A stretch of 64,000 bases of DNA from Polaromonas sp. CG_9.7 (GCF_015752205.1 NZ_JADOVG010000004.1:204590-268589); one strand, 5' to 3'. Positions 17,312 to 28,761 are shown, numbered from the stretch's first letter. Translations and numbers: made by a program. The notes: a model not told the origin generated them from the sequence alone.

Positions 17312-18122
17312 TCAAGCGCCTCAATCGCTTCAAGAAAGTCACGATGGATTTTTGGTAACGGTCGCACTCGGACTGCATGAAGAATCAATGTCAAATAGTT
17401 CTTTAAGGAGTATGTTGCTCCGTATGAAAGGCTTGACCCGATAGATAACTGCAGGCAGGAGGCTTGTCAAACGTGGTGTGAGCTTGAAGGGGCGCCTATT
17501 TTCACTTGGATGTGAACTTCAAGAGGCGGGACGCCAAAAATGAAGTTTACGCCGTCATTAAAGGTTGAATGTTCCCAAGTGCCCTAGTGAACCCGTTGCA
17601 ACGCCGTGAGAGCACTGCAGCCACGGTTTGAGGCGCCCGTGCCAAGTGACCTTCCAGGCATGGACGGCGCCTTTGGCGCGTACGCCCGCGCTCAGGCTGA
17701 CGGTCCGTGCAAGAGGTGCACGTCCTGAACAAAGAAGTGGTCGGTCGGATTGCTAATTGCTTATCGGCAATGCATCTTCGTCCAGCATTCGCTGCAATGC
17801 GCTGAACCGCCCGGCGTTGCTGTTGTGCCGGCGTCCCACACTCCAGCCAAGGGCTTGCCTCTGGTACGGTGGCTCTGAAAATGCCGGGAAAACTGTTCAG
17901 CTGTGCGCCACTGCAAGGGGACGCTGGCACGTTCTATTTCGCCCTAGGCGCTGAAGGTGCCTGAAAAATGATGGGTGCGTGTCAGCCGAGGTCTTTAAAG
18001 ATTCTAGGGCTTATGCGCTTATAGGCGAATCAAAGTTTGCTATTTTTTAGATAGCAAAATCATACCGGTCAGATCTGGTTTTCATGGCCATTGCCGCCGC
18101 CGCAAACCGGTCTGCTGCAATA
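17312..18122. other. Long intergenic stretch, no gene recognised
   Basis: About 810 bases without a convincing gene. A minus-strand open frame at 17547-17930 is Arg-, Ala- and Cys-rich with no domain I recognise and looks like chance coding in GC-rich DNA. The right end holds a diverged dispersed-repeat head (18039-18061). The left end, AT-rich, is the likely promoter of the flippase-like gene. The middle may be decayed mobile DNA, but I could not match it to a family. Confidence 0.5.
18039..18100 (+). repeat. Dispersed repeat copy, strongly diverged
   Basis: GCTATTTTTTAGATAGC is the inverted head; the following AAAATCATACCGGTCAGATC tail matches the other copies only loosely. Its position just downstream of the stop of the universal stress protein gene is typical of the intergenic copies. 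Confidence 0.4.
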
Positions 18123-18545
18123 CTAGCGAACCAGCAGCACCGGCACCTTGCAACGTGACAGGACCTGCGTCGCGACCGAACCCATCACCAGATTGGCAAT
18201 CGAGCCATGACCGTGCGAACCCATCACCAGCAGGTCAAACTTGCCTTCGTCGGCAAAGCTGGCAATGGTTTCACCCACATGCCCCACCTTCCATTCGCGC
18301 TTGGCCGCCAGGTTGTGGTGCGACAGGAATTCAGTGATGGGTGCCATGACCTTTTCGGTTTCGTCGGCGTAGTAGCTGTCAACGATTTCCTTGCCGACAG
18401 CCGCCCGCGCCCGGGGCGGCAAGGGGGGCTGCACCGTGAGCAGGGTGTATTCATTGCGCGCGCCGAACAGCTCGTCGTGCGTGGTCAGGTAGGCGAGCAT
18501 TTTCTTGGTGTAGGTGCTGCCGTCAACGGCCAGAAGAATCTTCAT
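18123..18545 (-). CDS. Universal stress protein, UspA family
   Basis: A 140-residue single-domain Usp. It begins MKILLAVDGSTYTKKMLAYL (first beta strand and the Asp/Gly nucleotide-contact region) and ends with VMGSHGHGSIANLVMGSVAT and CKVPVLLVR. The G-2x-G-9x-G(S/T) pattern of ATP-binding members is present (GSHGHGSIANLVMGSVA). Cytoplasmic, induced by stress in other bacteria. It is monocistronic by spacing, 78 bases downstream of the phosphoesterase gene's own end. Confidence 0.93.
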   Translation of the reverse strand: MKILLAVDGSTYTKKMLAYLTTHDELFGARNEYTLLTVQPPLPPRARAAVGKEIVDSYYADETEKVMAPITEFLSHHNLAAKREWKVGHVGETIASFADEGKFDLLVMGSHGHGSIANLVMGSVATQVLSRCKVPVLLVR

Positions 18546-18623
18546 GGGGTGTGCTCCTTGGTCAAAACCGTAGTTTAGCCACCGGCACGCCGCTGGTGCG
18601 TCAATTCAACACCCCTGTCAGGC

Positions 18624-19487
18624 TTATAGATGAACCGCAATGCGCAGCGACGGACGAAAGCCTTCCTGCTCGCCCTTGCGCGCATAACCCAGCGGATTGG
18701 CCACCACGCGGCAGCCATGCCTGACATAGTCGTTCGGGCAATGCAGGTGACCATGCAGCCAAAGCCTGGCCAGTGGCAGCAACTCGTCCAGCGAATTGCA
18801 GAACCCGGCCGACCCCGGCGTCAACCCGTAGCGCGGGTCGGCGCTGAGCAGGCTGGGGGCAAAGTGCGTCACCACCACCGTGGGGCCGTCAAAGGGCAGC
18901 GCCAGCGCCTGACGCAGCCAGGCCTGACTTTTCAGGCTCTCTTCGCGCATGGCTTCGGCCAGCATGGGCTGGCCCAGGCGCAGCGCATGGTTCTTCTTGA
19001 GGTAGAAATTGGCGGCGCGAAAAGCTTTTTCACGCATCTTGAGCTGCTCCCCCAGGGTGATGCTGTCAGCTGCGTTGCCCTGGCTGCCGGCGGCGGTGGT
19101 CAGCGCATCAAAATCGGTCCACAAGGTGCAGCCGACAAAGCGCACGCCCTGCAGTTGCACGCACTCGCGTTCCAGCCAGACGATTCCCAGGCGCTGGCAG
19201 GCTTCGCGCAGCCGGGCGTCGGCTTCGCCCCATTCCAGTCCGTCGTATTCATGGTTGCCCGGCACGAACACCACCGGCGTCGGCCAGCCCGCGCCGCCCT
19301 GGGCCACCGGCAAGGGCGAAAACCGCGCCAGGCCAAAGTCCTCAATCGCCAGGCGGGTCAGCAGCGAGCCCGCCTGGTAAGAGCCGATATCGCCCGCCAG
19401 CACCAGCACGTCGGCGCCTGGCAGCGGCGTTGCTTTGAAGTAGGGGTTGGACTCAAGGTGCAGGTCGGAAAGAAGCTGGATGTTCAC
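18624..19487 (-). CDS. Calcineurin-like metallophosphoesterase
   Basis: A 287-residue protein with metallophosphoesterase motifs in order: SDLHLE (D-x-H), LAGDIGSY (GDxx), FVPGNHEYDGL (GNHE), VVTHFAPS (second His block) and WLHGHLH (GHxH). These residues bind two metal ions for phosphoester hydrolysis; the substrate is unknown. I chose the GTG at 19487 because the first motif then lies at residue 8, where such proteins begin; an upstream ATG frame adds 41 unconserved residues. The N-terminal motif spacing and lack of a signal peptide suggest a cytoplasmic enzyme. Confidence 0.85.
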   Translation of the reverse strand: MNIQLLSDLHLESNPYFKATPLPGADVLVLAGDIGSYQAGSLLTRLAIEDFGLARFSPLPVAQGGAGWPTPVVFVPGNHEYDGLEWGEADARLREACQRLGIVWLERECVQLQGVRFVGCTLWTDFDALTTAAGSQGNAADSITLGEQLKMREKAFRAANFYLKKNHALRLGQPMLAEAMREESLKSQAWLRQALALPFDGPTVVVTHFAPSLLSADPRYGLTPGSAGFCNSLDELLPLARLWLHGHLHCPNDYVRHGCRVVANPLGYARKGEQEGFRPSLRIAVHL

Positions 19488-19670
19488 ACCACCGATTGTG
19501 CGGGAAGGCGCGAAAGTCCTTCCTCGCCAGGATTTTTTCTGGCGCACAGACCAGCTTGAATGCGGCCATGCCGTATCGGCATGGCTGAGTAAAGGGCATG
19601 GGCTGTACAAACATAGGGAAAACCCTTACTATCGATCCATCACCACTTCCAATACAGAACCGAGTTTCTT

Positions 19671-19847
19671 ATGTTCCGCATTCTTTCCAAAATCGCCGGT
19701 TTCATGTCTTCACGCAATGCCGTGGCTGCTGCCGGCGGGGTCGCGCACCAGTTGATGGAGCGCGCCGACGCCGGTGCCGGACGCGACCCGCGCCAGGCAC
19801 AGGAGCTGCGCCACGCAGCCCGCGCTTTCCTGAGCGTCATTCGCTGA
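19671..19847 (+). CDS. Small protein of 58 residues, unknown function
   Basis: Reads MFRILSKIAGFMSSRNAVAA then AGGVAHQLMERADAGAGRDP and RQAQELRHAARAFLSVIR. It has a good ATG after an AT-rich promoter-like region and amphipathic N- and C-terminal helices around an Ala/Gly segment. Codon use is like the neighbouring genes. I believe similar short proteins occur in related Comamonadaceae, but I cannot assign a function. It converges with the LysR gene, whose stop is 37 bases away. Confidence 0.6.
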   Translation: MFRILSKIAGFMSSRNAVAAAGGVAHQLMERADAGAGRDPRQAQELRHAARAFLSVIR

Positions 19848-19883
19848 ACACCAGCCACCCAATTCAAAGCAGCGGCGGCCTTT

Positions 19884-20858
19884 TCAAGCCGTAAAAGCCT
19901 TTTCAGCTGCCCGCAGAACAGCGCGCCGCAACCAGACATGCGCGCTGAGCCGGTCCGAGCGCCGGTGCCACAGCGAGTCCACATGCACCGGCGACACCGC
20001 AAACGGCAAAGGCTGCAGCACCAGTTGCCGGGCAATCCCGGTGACGCGCACGAAATGGCGCGGCAGCACCGTCAACAGGTTGGAGTGGGCCACCACCTGG
20101 CCGGCGGTGAAGAACTGGTTCACGGTCAGCACCACCCGACGCTCGCGGCCCAGCGCTGCCAATGATTCGTCGATAAAACCATAGGGCCTGCCGGAAAAGC
20201 TGACCAGCATGTGGCGGGCTGCGCAAAAGTCGTCCAGACTCAATCGCCCACCGGCCAGCGGATGGTCTTTACGCATCACGCAGACGTATTCGCCGTCGTA
20301 CAGCCGCTGGAAAAAAAACGGCATCGTTTCGCCGTTTTGCGCCTTTACCGTCAGGTCAGGTAATACCGACGGGAAGTGACCCACGGCCAGATCGCACGCC
20401 TGCGTCTCCAGCAGCTGCCGGGGGTCGCGCGTGGACAGGGGAACGACCCGCAGGCTGACGCCGGGCGCTTCCTGCTCCAGGGTGTCACTCAAGCCCGGTA
20501 TCAGCTCGGCGGCGGTGGCGTCTGCCATGGCCAGCACAAAACTGCTGGTCGCCTGGCCAGGCACGAATTCGTCGGGAATCAGCGCCGCCTGCAACTGTCC
20601 CAGCGCTTCGCGCACGGCAGGCCAGATCACCAATGCACGTGGCGTCGGCGCCATGCCCTGGCCACTGCGCTGTACCAGCTCGTCGCCCAGCGTTTCGCGC
20701 AGCCGGCGCAAGGCGTTGCTGACGGCCGGCTGCGTCAGCGCCAGGTTGCGCGCCGCACGCGTCAGGCTGCGCTCGGCCATGACCTCGTCGAACACCCGCA
20801 GCAGGTTCAGGTCGAGCGTGCGGAAGTTGGGTGGCCTGACAGATTGTTGTGATGGCAT
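19884..20858 (-). CDS. LysR-family transcriptional regulator
   Basis: A 324-residue LysR protein with an N-terminal HTH (LDLNLLRVFDEVMAERSLTR, then AARNLALTQPAVSNALRRLR) and a PBP2-type effector domain. The start LNLLRVFDEVM and the DELVQRSGQGMAPT block are those of the NodD/LinR/NahR-like subgroup. It is divergent from the membrane protein gene at 20989, which it might regulate; nothing else nearby suggests its effector. Confidence 0.9.
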   Translation of the reverse strand: MPSQQSVRPPNFRTLDLNLLRVFDEVMAERSLTRAARNLALTQPAVSNALRRLRETLGDELVQRSGQGMAPTPRALVIWPAVREALGQLQAALIPDEFVPGQATSSFVLAMADATAAELIPGLSDTLEQEAPGVSLRVVPLSTRDPRQLLETQACDLAVGHFPSVLPDLTVKAQNGETMPFFFQRLYDGEYVCVMRKDHPLAGGRLSLDDFCAARHMLVSFSGRPYGFIDESLAALGRERRVVLTVNQFFTAGQVVAHSNLLTVLPRHFVRVTGIARQLVLQPLPFAVSPVHVDSLWHRRSDRLSAHVWLRRAVLRAAEKAFTA

Positions 20859-20988
20859 GGTGACTCACTCATCAATTTTATGAATGAACAACATCACACA
20901 TATAAAGTTGAATAGTATTAGTAAAAACCCTAATATCTCTTTACCCGCTACCCCTACCCGGAAGCACACCAGAACGAAGGAAACCACC

Positions 20989-21498
20989 ATGACCAGCTTT
21001 ATCAACACACCCCAACCCGACCATCACCACGGCGCCGACCGGATGGAGGCCCTGATGGATGCCGTGCAACAGGTTCCGCGCGACGTCTCGGGCAAGCGCG
21101 GCGCAGCCTTGCTGCTCGGTTCCGCCCTGGCAGCGGCAGTGATCGCAGTGGCTTATGAAGTCATGGACAGCGCAGATGAAAGTCACCTGCTGATGATCTG
21201 GATGGGACTGTGGATTGCATTGTTCTCGGCGCTGGCCTTTTTTGCCACCACCTTGCGCGCCGCCGGCCAGCAGGTCAAATGCAGCCTCGACGGGTGGTCG
21301 CGCCGTATTGCCGAAGCCCGCGCCGACCAGCGCCTGTGGGCGATCGCCAGGCAGGACAGCCGCGTGATGGCCGACCTGCAGTCGGCGATGTCGCGCAGCG
21401 AAGCCGTTGAAGACGTCGTGGCCCCGGCCATGGCAGCCGAGCCTGCCGCGAAGCTGAATGCTTTCATGGCGCAGCCGCACACGCGCTATCACATCTAA
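20989..21498 (+). CDS. Membrane protein of unknown function with two transmembrane segments
   Basis: A 169-residue protein. A His-containing polar N-terminus (TPQPDHHHGADRM) precedes two membrane segments (GAALLLGSALAAAVIAVAYE; MIWMGLWIALFSALAFFATT), followed by a cytoplasmic helical tail. The start ATG at 20989 follows a GAAGGAAA ribosome-binding site; upstream in-frame residues are AT-rich leader. I do not recognise the family. It ends 45 bases before a perfect inverted-repeat terminator shared with pckG. Confidence 0.7.
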   Translation: MTSFINTPQPDHHHGADRMEALMDAVQQVPRDVSGKRGAALLLGSALAAAVIAVAYEVMDSADESHLLMIWMGLWIALFSALAFFATTLRAAGQQVKCSLDGWSRRIAEARADQRLWAIARQDSRVMADLQSAMSRSEAVEDVVAPAMAAEPAAKLNAFMAQPHTRYHI

Positions 21499-21542
21499 GC
21501 GATCTCCAAGCGAAACCGACCGGTGCGCGCCTTCAGCGCCCG

Positions 21543-21583
21543 GACGCAAAAAAGCCACCTGAGCCCGGTGGCTTTTTTGCGTC
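21543..21583. terminator. Bidirectional rho-independent terminator
   Basis: A perfect 17-base inverted repeat, GACGCAAAAAAGCCACC and its complement GGTGGCTTTTTTGCGTC, around a 7-base loop. The GCCACC/GGTGGC stem with A-tract and T-tract on either side can terminate transcription from both strands, serving the convergent membrane protein gene and pckG. Confidence 0.93.
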
Positions 21584-21624
21584 TGGCCTCTTCAGGGAGG
21601 CCAGTGCTTCAAGTCAATGCGGTA

Positions 21625-23493
21625 TCAGGCCGCCAGGCGGCGCTCGATCTCGGCCTTGGTGTCGCCCAGTTCCTTGGGCAGGTGGTAAGCCAGCTGCTTG
21701 AACAGCTCGTCATGCAGTTCCAGTTCCTTGAGCCACGCCGCCTTGTCGATGCTGGTGACGGTATTGAACTGCTCGGCGCTGAAGTCCAGGCCGGTCCAGT
21801 TCAGGTCTTCGTAGCTCGGGCTGACGCCGGTCACATGGTCTTCGCCCTGGCCTTTGCCTTCGATGCGGTCGATCATCCAGGCCAGCACGCGCATATTCTC
21901 GCCATAGCCAGGCCAGACGAACTTGCCGTCGTCTCCCTTGCGGAACCAGTTGGTGGTGTAGATTTTTGGCAGCGTGGCGCCGGAAGCGGCCAGCTTTTCG
22001 CCCAGGTCGAGCCAGTGCTGGAAGTAGTCGCTCATGTTGTAGCCCATGAAGGGCAGCATCGCGAACGGGTCGCGCCGCACCACGCCGGCCTGGCCGGTGG
22101 CGGCTGCCGTGGTTTCGCTGCCCATGGTCGCTGCCATGTACACGCCTTCAACCCAGTTGCGTGCCTCAGTCACCAGGGGCACGGTGGTCGAGCGGCGGCC
22201 GCCGAAGATGAAGGCGTCAATCGCCACGCCTTTTGGGTCGTCCCAAGCGGGGTCGAGGGCCGGATTATTGGTGGCGGCAACGGTAAAGCGTGAATTCGGA
22301 TGTGCGGCTTTGGCGCCTGTTTCCTTGGCGATTTGCGGCGTCCAGTCCTTGCCCTGCCAGTCGATGAGGTGCGCTGGCAATGCCTTGCCGGGTGCGTCCT
22401 GCTCCATGCCTTCCCACCACACGTCGCCATCGTCGGTGAGCGCCACGTTGGTGAAAATCGTGTTGCCGCGAACGCTGAGCATGCAGTTCGGATTGGTCAG
22501 CATGTTGGTGCCGGGGGCGACGCCAAAATAACCCGCTTCGGGGTTGATGGCGTAAAGCTTGCCGTCAGCGGCAGGCTTGATCCAGGCGATGTCGTCGCCG
22601 ATGGTGGTGACCTTCCAGCCGTCAAAACCTGCAGGCGGCACCAGCATCGAAAAGTTGGTCTTGCCGCAAGCGCTCGGGAATGCGGCCGCCACATGGTATT
22701 TTTTGTTTTCCGGAGTCGTCACGCCCAGGATCAGCATGTGCTCGGCCAGCCAGCCTTCGTCGCGGCCCATGTTGGACGCGATGCGCAGGGCAAAGCATTT
22801 CTTGCCCAGCAGCGCGTTGCCACCGTAGCCCGAGCCATAAGACCAGATTTCGCGCGTTTCGGGGTAATGCACGATGTACTTGGTCTTGTTGCATGGCCAG
22901 CTCACATCTTGCTGGCCCTGTGCCAGCGGGGCGCCGACAGTGTGCACGCAAGGCACGAAATTGCCTTCGGTGCCAAGCACGTCGAACACGGCCTTGCCCA
23001 TGCGCGTCATGATCTTCATGTTGACGGCTACATACGGGCTGTCTGAGAGTTCGATGCCGATGTGCGCAATTGGCGAGCCCAGCGGACCCATGCTGAACGG
23101 CACGACATACATCGTGCGGCCCTTCATGCAGCCGTCGAACAGTGGTTGCAGCGTGGCGCGCATTTCGGCCGGCTCCATCCAGTTATTGGTCGGGCCAGCG
23201 TTTTCTTTCTGGGCCGAGCAAATGTAGGTGCGGTCTTCAACCCGTGCCACGTCGGTCGGGTCGGAGCAGGCCAGAAAGCTGTTGGGGCGCTTGGCTTCGT
23301 TGAGCTTTTTGAAGGTGCCGGCGTCCACCAGTTGTTGGCACAGGCGCTGGTATTCAGCGTCGCTGCCGTCGCACCAGTAGACCGTGTCGGGCTTGCACAG
23401 GGCGACCATGTCGGCGACCCAGGCGATCAGTTTTGCATTCTTGACGTAAGCGGGCGTATTGATTTCAAGCCCTTGCATCGCAGGTTGGTTCAT
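21625..23493 (-). CDS. pckG: Phosphoenolpyruvate carboxykinase (GTP)
   Basis: A 622-residue GTP-type PEPCK that converts oxaloacetate and GTP to PEP, CO2 and GDP, the entry step of gluconeogenesis. Signatures: the substrate region [20 protein letters not shown], the kinase-1a P-loop [15 protein letters not shown] with the reactive Cys of GTP-type enzymes, and IGDDIAWIK. Full length. ATG 23493 ([14 protein letters not shown]) is the family start; an upstream extension has no conserved residues. The 5' region contains a long inverted repeat 30 bases before the start codon, described separately. Confidence 0.96.
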   Translation of the reverse strand: MNQPAMQGLEINTPAYVKNAKLIAWVADMVALCKPDTVYWCDGSDAEYQRLCQQLVDAGTFKKLNEAKRPNSFLACSDPTDVARVEDRTYICSAQKENAGPTNNWMEPAEMRATLQPLFDGCMKGRTMYVVPFSMGPLGSPIAHIGIELSDSPYVAVNMKIMTRMGKAVFDVLGTEGNFVPCVHTVGAPLAQGQQDVSWPCNKTKYIVHYPETREIWSYGSGYGGNALLGKKCFALRIASNMGRDEGWLAEHMLILGVTTPENKKYHVAAAFPSACGKTNFSMLVPPAGFDGWKVTTIGDDIAWIKPAADGKLYAINPEAGYFGVAPGTNMLTNPNCMLSVRGNTIFTNVALTDDGDVWWEGMEQDAPGKALPAHLIDWQGKDWTPQIAKETGAKAAHPNSRFTVAATNNPALDPAWDDPKGVAIDAFIFGGRRSTTVPLVTEARNWVEGVYMAATMGSETTAAATGQAGVVRRDPFAMLPFMGYNMSDYFQHWLDLGEKLAASGATLPKIYTTNWFRKGDDGKFVWPGYGENMRVLAWMIDRIEGKGQGEDHVTGVSPSYEDLNWTGLDFSAEQFNTVTSIDKAAWLKELELHDELFKQLAYHLPKELGDTKAEIERRLAA

Positions 23494-23522
23494 CGAAAAA
23501 ACTCCAAGGTTAAAAAGCGTTA

Positions 23523-23578
23523 TTTCGAAAAACGTGGCGTCACCACAATGGCGGTGGTGGAAAACATTTTTCGAAATG
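23523..23578 (-). promoter_or_regulatory. Long inverted repeat in the pckG leader
   Basis: Arms ATTTCGAAAAACGT and ACATTTTTCGAAAT pair at 13 of 14 positions, and a nested CACCAC/GTGGTG pair lies inside. The element lies 30-85 bases upstream of the pckG start codon. It could be an mRNA stem-loop or a regulator-binding site. No known riboswitch matches. Confidence 0.55.
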
Positions 23579-23715
23579 AGGCTTGACCATGGAGAAGTGC
23601 CACCAAACACGGCATCAGATTTTTCAAGCTGTAGCGATGAGATGGCGCGGCCCTCAGCGGGCGCCCGATGAGAGCATTTTATGAACTTGCTGCCTGCATG
23701 TCCGAGAGTTGAGCG

Positions 23716-23759
23716 TAAAATTTATGCAAAATATGCATGACTTTATGCAATAAATTTTA
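23716..23759. promoter_or_regulatory. AT-rich inverted repeat with three ATGCA motifs
   Basis: TAAAATTTAT and ATAAATTTTA are perfect 10-base inverted arms. Between and within them ATGCA occurs three times (in TTTATGCAAAATATGCATGA and CTTTATGCAA). The element lies about 220 bases upstream of pckG and just beyond the 3' end of xdhC. It looks like an operator or a pckG promoter element; the bound protein is unknown. Confidence 0.45.
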
Positions 23760-23792
23760 TGGCCGTGAGGGTTGTTCGTGTCCGCACCCGCG

Positions 23793-24659
23793 CTACCAAG
23801 TGGTCTGTTCGCTCACTGGACAAGACGGCAACACAGACTTTTCAATCGACTGCGAAGCCTGCAGCAGTTGCGCTGCGACCGAGAGGGCAATCACTTCAGG
23901 CTCCTTGCCTTCGATGCCCTCGATGCCGATCGGGCAGGTCATGCGCTCGATCAGGGATGCCTGAAAACCGCGTTGCTCAAAGCGGTGGATGAAACGCTGT
24001 TTTTTCGTTCTGGATCCAATCAGCCCGAAGAACCCGAAATCGCCGCGCTGCAAGACAGCTTCGCTGATGCGCTGGTCAAGGTCGTGCTGGTGGGTCAACA
24101 CCAGATAAAAGGCACCGGGCGGGGCGAGCGCCACTTCGGCTTGCACCGCATCGACGCAGACCTTGCGGATGTGTCCCGGCCACGCACCACCGGATTCGTC
24201 GAAGGTGGCCGGGAATTCCTCTTCGCGCTCGTCGATCCAGTCCACCACGCAGTTCAGCGGCGCCAGCGCACGCACGATAGCGCGGCCGACATGGCCTGCA
24301 CCGTACAGCTGCAAATAAAAGCGCGGCGCGGCTTGCGGCCAGGACGCCAGCGCTTGCCGGTCGAGCAGCGAAAAACCCAGCGTCACCGCTCCGCCGCAGC
24401 ACTGGCCCAGCGCAGGCCCGAGTGGGTAATGCACGGTTTTCGGCGCAGCCCTTCCATTGGCCAGCATCGAACGCGCCTGTTCGATGGCCTTCAATTCAAG
24501 ATGGCCGCCGCCAACCGTGCCGGCGGCGTGGCAGGCGCTGACCAGCATGCGCGTGCCCGCCTCGCGCGGCACCGAGCCGCGCGCGCCGGTCACTTCGACC
24601 AGCACAGCCGGGCGACCTGCCGCCAGCCAGTCACTGGCAATGTCGCGCAGAAAAATCAT
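23793..24659 (-). CDS. xdhC: Xanthine dehydrogenase accessory protein XdhC
   Basis: A 288-residue molybdenum cofactor chaperone that binds and sulfurates Moco and inserts it into XdhB. The N-terminal domain has VTGARGSVPREAGTRMLVSA and GTVGGGHLELKAIEQAR; LGQCCGGAVTL carries the conserved CCGG Moco-binding cysteines; a Rossmann-like C-terminal domain opens YLQLYGAGHVGRAIVRAL, with GLIGSRTKKQRF. Last gene of the xdhA-xdhB-xdhC operon, 3 bases after the xdhB stop. Confidence 0.95.
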   Translation of the reverse strand: MIFLRDIASDWLAAGRPAVLVEVTGARGSVPREAGTRMLVSACHAAGTVGGGHLELKAIEQARSMLANGRAAPKTVHYPLGPALGQCCGGAVTLGFSLLDRQALASWPQAAPRFYLQLYGAGHVGRAIVRALAPLNCVVDWIDEREEEFPATFDESGGAWPGHIRKVCVDAVQAEVALAPPGAFYLVLTHQHDLDQRISEAVLQRGDFGFFGLIGSRTKKQRFIHRFEQRGFQASLIERMTCPIGIEGIEGKEPEVIALSVAAQLLQASQSIEKSVLPSCPVSEQTTW

Positions 24660-24662
24660 GGT

Positions 24663-27086
24663 TCACGCTGCCGTCTGAACGGCAGTGATGGCACGCAGGA
24701 TGGCTTCGCTGGTGGCCGGTGCTGTCAGTGGCGGGTCGACACGGTGTTCTGCCACTGCCGAAACGGCGTCGCGAATCGCAAAGAACACCGAAAACGGCAG
24801 CAGCAGCGGCGGCTCGCCAACCGCCTTGCTGCGGTGAATGCTGTCCTCGACATTCTGGCCGTCGTACAACCGGCAGTTGAAAACTGGCGGGCAGTCGTTG
24901 GCGGTCGGGATCTTGTAGGTGCTGGGGGCATGGGTCATCAGCTTGCCGGTGGTCGGGTGCCAGACCAGCTGTTCCGTCGTCAGCCAGCCCATGCCCTGAA
25001 TGAACGCGCCCTCGATCTGGCCAATGTCAACGGCCGGGTTCAGCGACTTGCCCGCGTCGTGCAGGATGTCGGCGCGCAGCAGTTTCCATTCGCCGGTCAG
25101 CGTGTCAACAACGACTTCGCTGACCGCCGCGCCATAGGCGAAATAGTAAAACGGGCGGCCAAACATTTTTTCCTTGTCCCAGCTCAGGCCCGGCGTGGCA
25201 TAGAAACCATCGGACCAGAGCTGCACACGGTCCAGGTAGCCTTGGGCGACGACAGTGCTAAAGGGCAGGCTTCGGCCGTTGACCTCGACCTTGTCGTTGG
25301 CAAAACGCACGGCTTCGGGCGCGCCGCCGTGGTGGCCGGCGATGCACACGGCCAGTCGCTCGCGAATCTGGCGCGCGGCGTCTTGTGCGGCCTTGCCGTT
25401 CAGGTCGGCTCCGGTTGAGGCGGCGGTGGCCGAGGTGTTGGCGACCTTCTGTGTGTCGGTCGCTGTCACGCGCACGCTGTCAAAGCTCACACCCAGTTCG
25501 TGCGCGACCACCTGCGCAACCTTGGTGTTCAGGCCCTGGCCCATTTCGGTGCCGCCGTGGTTTACCAGGATGGAGCCGTCGTTGTACACATGCACCAGCG
25601 CGCCGGCCTGGTTGAAATGCTTGACGTTGAACGAGATGCCGAACTTCAGCGGTGCCAGTGCGATGCCGCGCTTGAGCACCGGGCTGGTGGTGTTGAACGC
25701 AGTGATGGCCGCACGGCGCGCACGGTAGTCGCTGCTCGCCTCCAGCTCGGCGCTGAGCTCGTGGATGATGTTGTCGGTGACGACCTGACCATAGGGCGTG
25801 ACGTTGTTGTTGTCCTTGCCGTAGAAATTGGCGCGGCGCACGTCCATGGGGTCTTTGCCAAGCGCGCGCGCCACCGAGTCGAGAATGTTCTCGATCGCAA
25901 TGGCGCCCTGCGGACCGCCGAAGCCGCGAAACGCGGTATTGCTTTGCGTGTTGGTCTTGCCCGAAAAGCCGTGCATCGCCACATCGGGCAGCCAGTAGGC
26001 GTTGTCGAAGTGGCACAGCGCCCGCGTCATCACCGGGCCGGACAGGTCGGCCGAATGGCCGGCACGCGAAACCATCGTGATCTCGGCGCCCAGTACGCGA
26101 CCTTCGTCGTCGTAACCGGCTTCATATTCGTACCAGAAGCAGTGGCGCCGACCGGTGATGAGGAAGTCGTCGTCGCGATCGAGCCGCAGCTTGACCGGTC
26201 GCTTCAGCCTGGCGGCCGCCACCGACGCGACGCACGCGAAGATCGCCGACTGCGACTCCTTGCCGCCAAAGCCGCCACCCATGCGCCGGCATTCGACATG
26301 CACATCGTGGGCGTGCAGCTGCAGGGCATGCGCGACCAGGTGTTGCATTTCGCTCGGGTGCTGCGTGGAGCAGTACAGGTGCATGCCGCCGCCTTCGGTC
26401 GGAATTGCGTAGCTGATCTGGCCTTCGAGGTAAAACTGCTCTTGACCACCGACTTCAAACGTGCTTTTGAGGCGATGCGGCGCCTTGGCGATCGCCGCCT
26501 GCGCGCCGCCGTGGGTTTCGCGCACCAGGTGCATCGGCGGCAGCACATACTGGCCCTTGGCGTGCGCCTGCTGGGGCGTGAGCACCGGCGGTTCGGCGGC
26601 GATCGTCAGCACGTCCCCGGCCTTCGCCGCAGCGCGGCGGGCGGCTTCGCGCGTGCTGGCCACCACCGCGAACACGGGTTGGCCAAGGTAGCGGATTTCA
26701 CCGTCACACAGAATCGGGTCATCGTGAACGATGGAGCCGCAATCGTTGGGACCCGCAATGTCGGAGGCTGAAATCACCAGCACCACGCCGGGCAGGGCGC
26801 GGAGGGTGTCCAGTGCCATGCCGGTCAGCTTGCCATGCGCCACCGGCGACAAGCCGAGCGCACAGTGCAGCGTACCGGCGAGTTCGGGAATGTCGTCGAT
26901 GTAGGTTGCTTCACCGGCTACGTGCAAGTGGGCTGATTCATGCGGGCGGCTCACGCCCACGCGGGCGCCATTGCGCATGGCATTGGCTTCGGCGCTCTGG
27001 TCGATCCGCGCTGCAGTGTTTTTGCGGTAGTCGGCAAAGGCTTCGGACGGCAGCAGCAGCAGCAGGGCATCGATGGGTTTGTTCAT
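24663..27086 (-). CDS. xdhB: Xanthine dehydrogenase large subunit (molybdopterin-binding)
   Basis: An 807-residue subunit that oxidises hypoxanthine and xanthine to urate at a Mo centre. It begins, after a short leader, with the aldehyde oxidase/xanthine dehydrogenase a/b hammerhead (VGVSRPHESAHLHVAGEATY). GGGFGGKESQSAIFACVASV is the Moco-contact loop, and TNTQSNTAFRGFGGPQGAIA is the Arg-containing substrate loop; HGGTEMGQGLNTKVAQVVAH and the C-terminal KAVGEPPLLLP with the catalytic Glu are present. ATG 27086 follows the xdhA stop by one base, so the two are translationally coupled. Confidence 0.96.
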   Translation of the reverse strand: MNKPIDALLLLLPSEAFADYRKNTAARIDQSAEANAMRNGARVGVSRPHESAHLHVAGEATYIDDIPELAGTLHCALGLSPVAHGKLTGMALDTLRALPGVVLVISASDIAGPNDCGSIVHDDPILCDGEIRYLGQPVFAVVASTREAARRAAAKAGDVLTIAAEPPVLTPQQAHAKGQYVLPPMHLVRETHGGAQAAIAKAPHRLKSTFEVGGQEQFYLEGQISYAIPTEGGGMHLYCSTQHPSEMQHLVAHALQLHAHDVHVECRRMGGGFGGKESQSAIFACVASVAAARLKRPVKLRLDRDDDFLITGRRHCFWYEYEAGYDDEGRVLGAEITMVSRAGHSADLSGPVMTRALCHFDNAYWLPDVAMHGFSGKTNTQSNTAFRGFGGPQGAIAIENILDSVARALGKDPMDVRRANFYGKDNNNVTPYGQVVTDNIIHELSAELEASSDYRARRAAITAFNTTSPVLKRGIALAPLKFGISFNVKHFNQAGALVHVYNDGSILVNHGGTEMGQGLNTKVAQVVAHELGVSFDSVRVTATDTQKVANTSATAASTGADLNGKAAQDAARQIRERLAVCIAGHHGGAPEAVRFANDKVEVNGRSLPFSTVVAQGYLDRVQLWSDGFYATPGLSWDKEKMFGRPFYYFAYGAAVSEVVVDTLTGEWKLLRADILHDAGKSLNPAVDIGQIEGAFIQGMGWLTTEQLVWHPTTGKLMTHAPSTYKIPTANDCPPVFNCRLYDGQNVEDSIHRSKAVGEPPLLLPFSVFFAIRDAVSAVAEHRVDPPLTAPATSEAILRAITAVQTAA

Positions 27087-27087
27087 C

Positions 27088-28761
<1,674 letters not shown>

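Noticed and set aside
17547..17930. Minus-strand open frame of 127 codons in the long gap
   Set aside because: Arg/Cys/Ala-rich, no ribosome-binding site, no domain; codon use is unlike the neighbouring genes.
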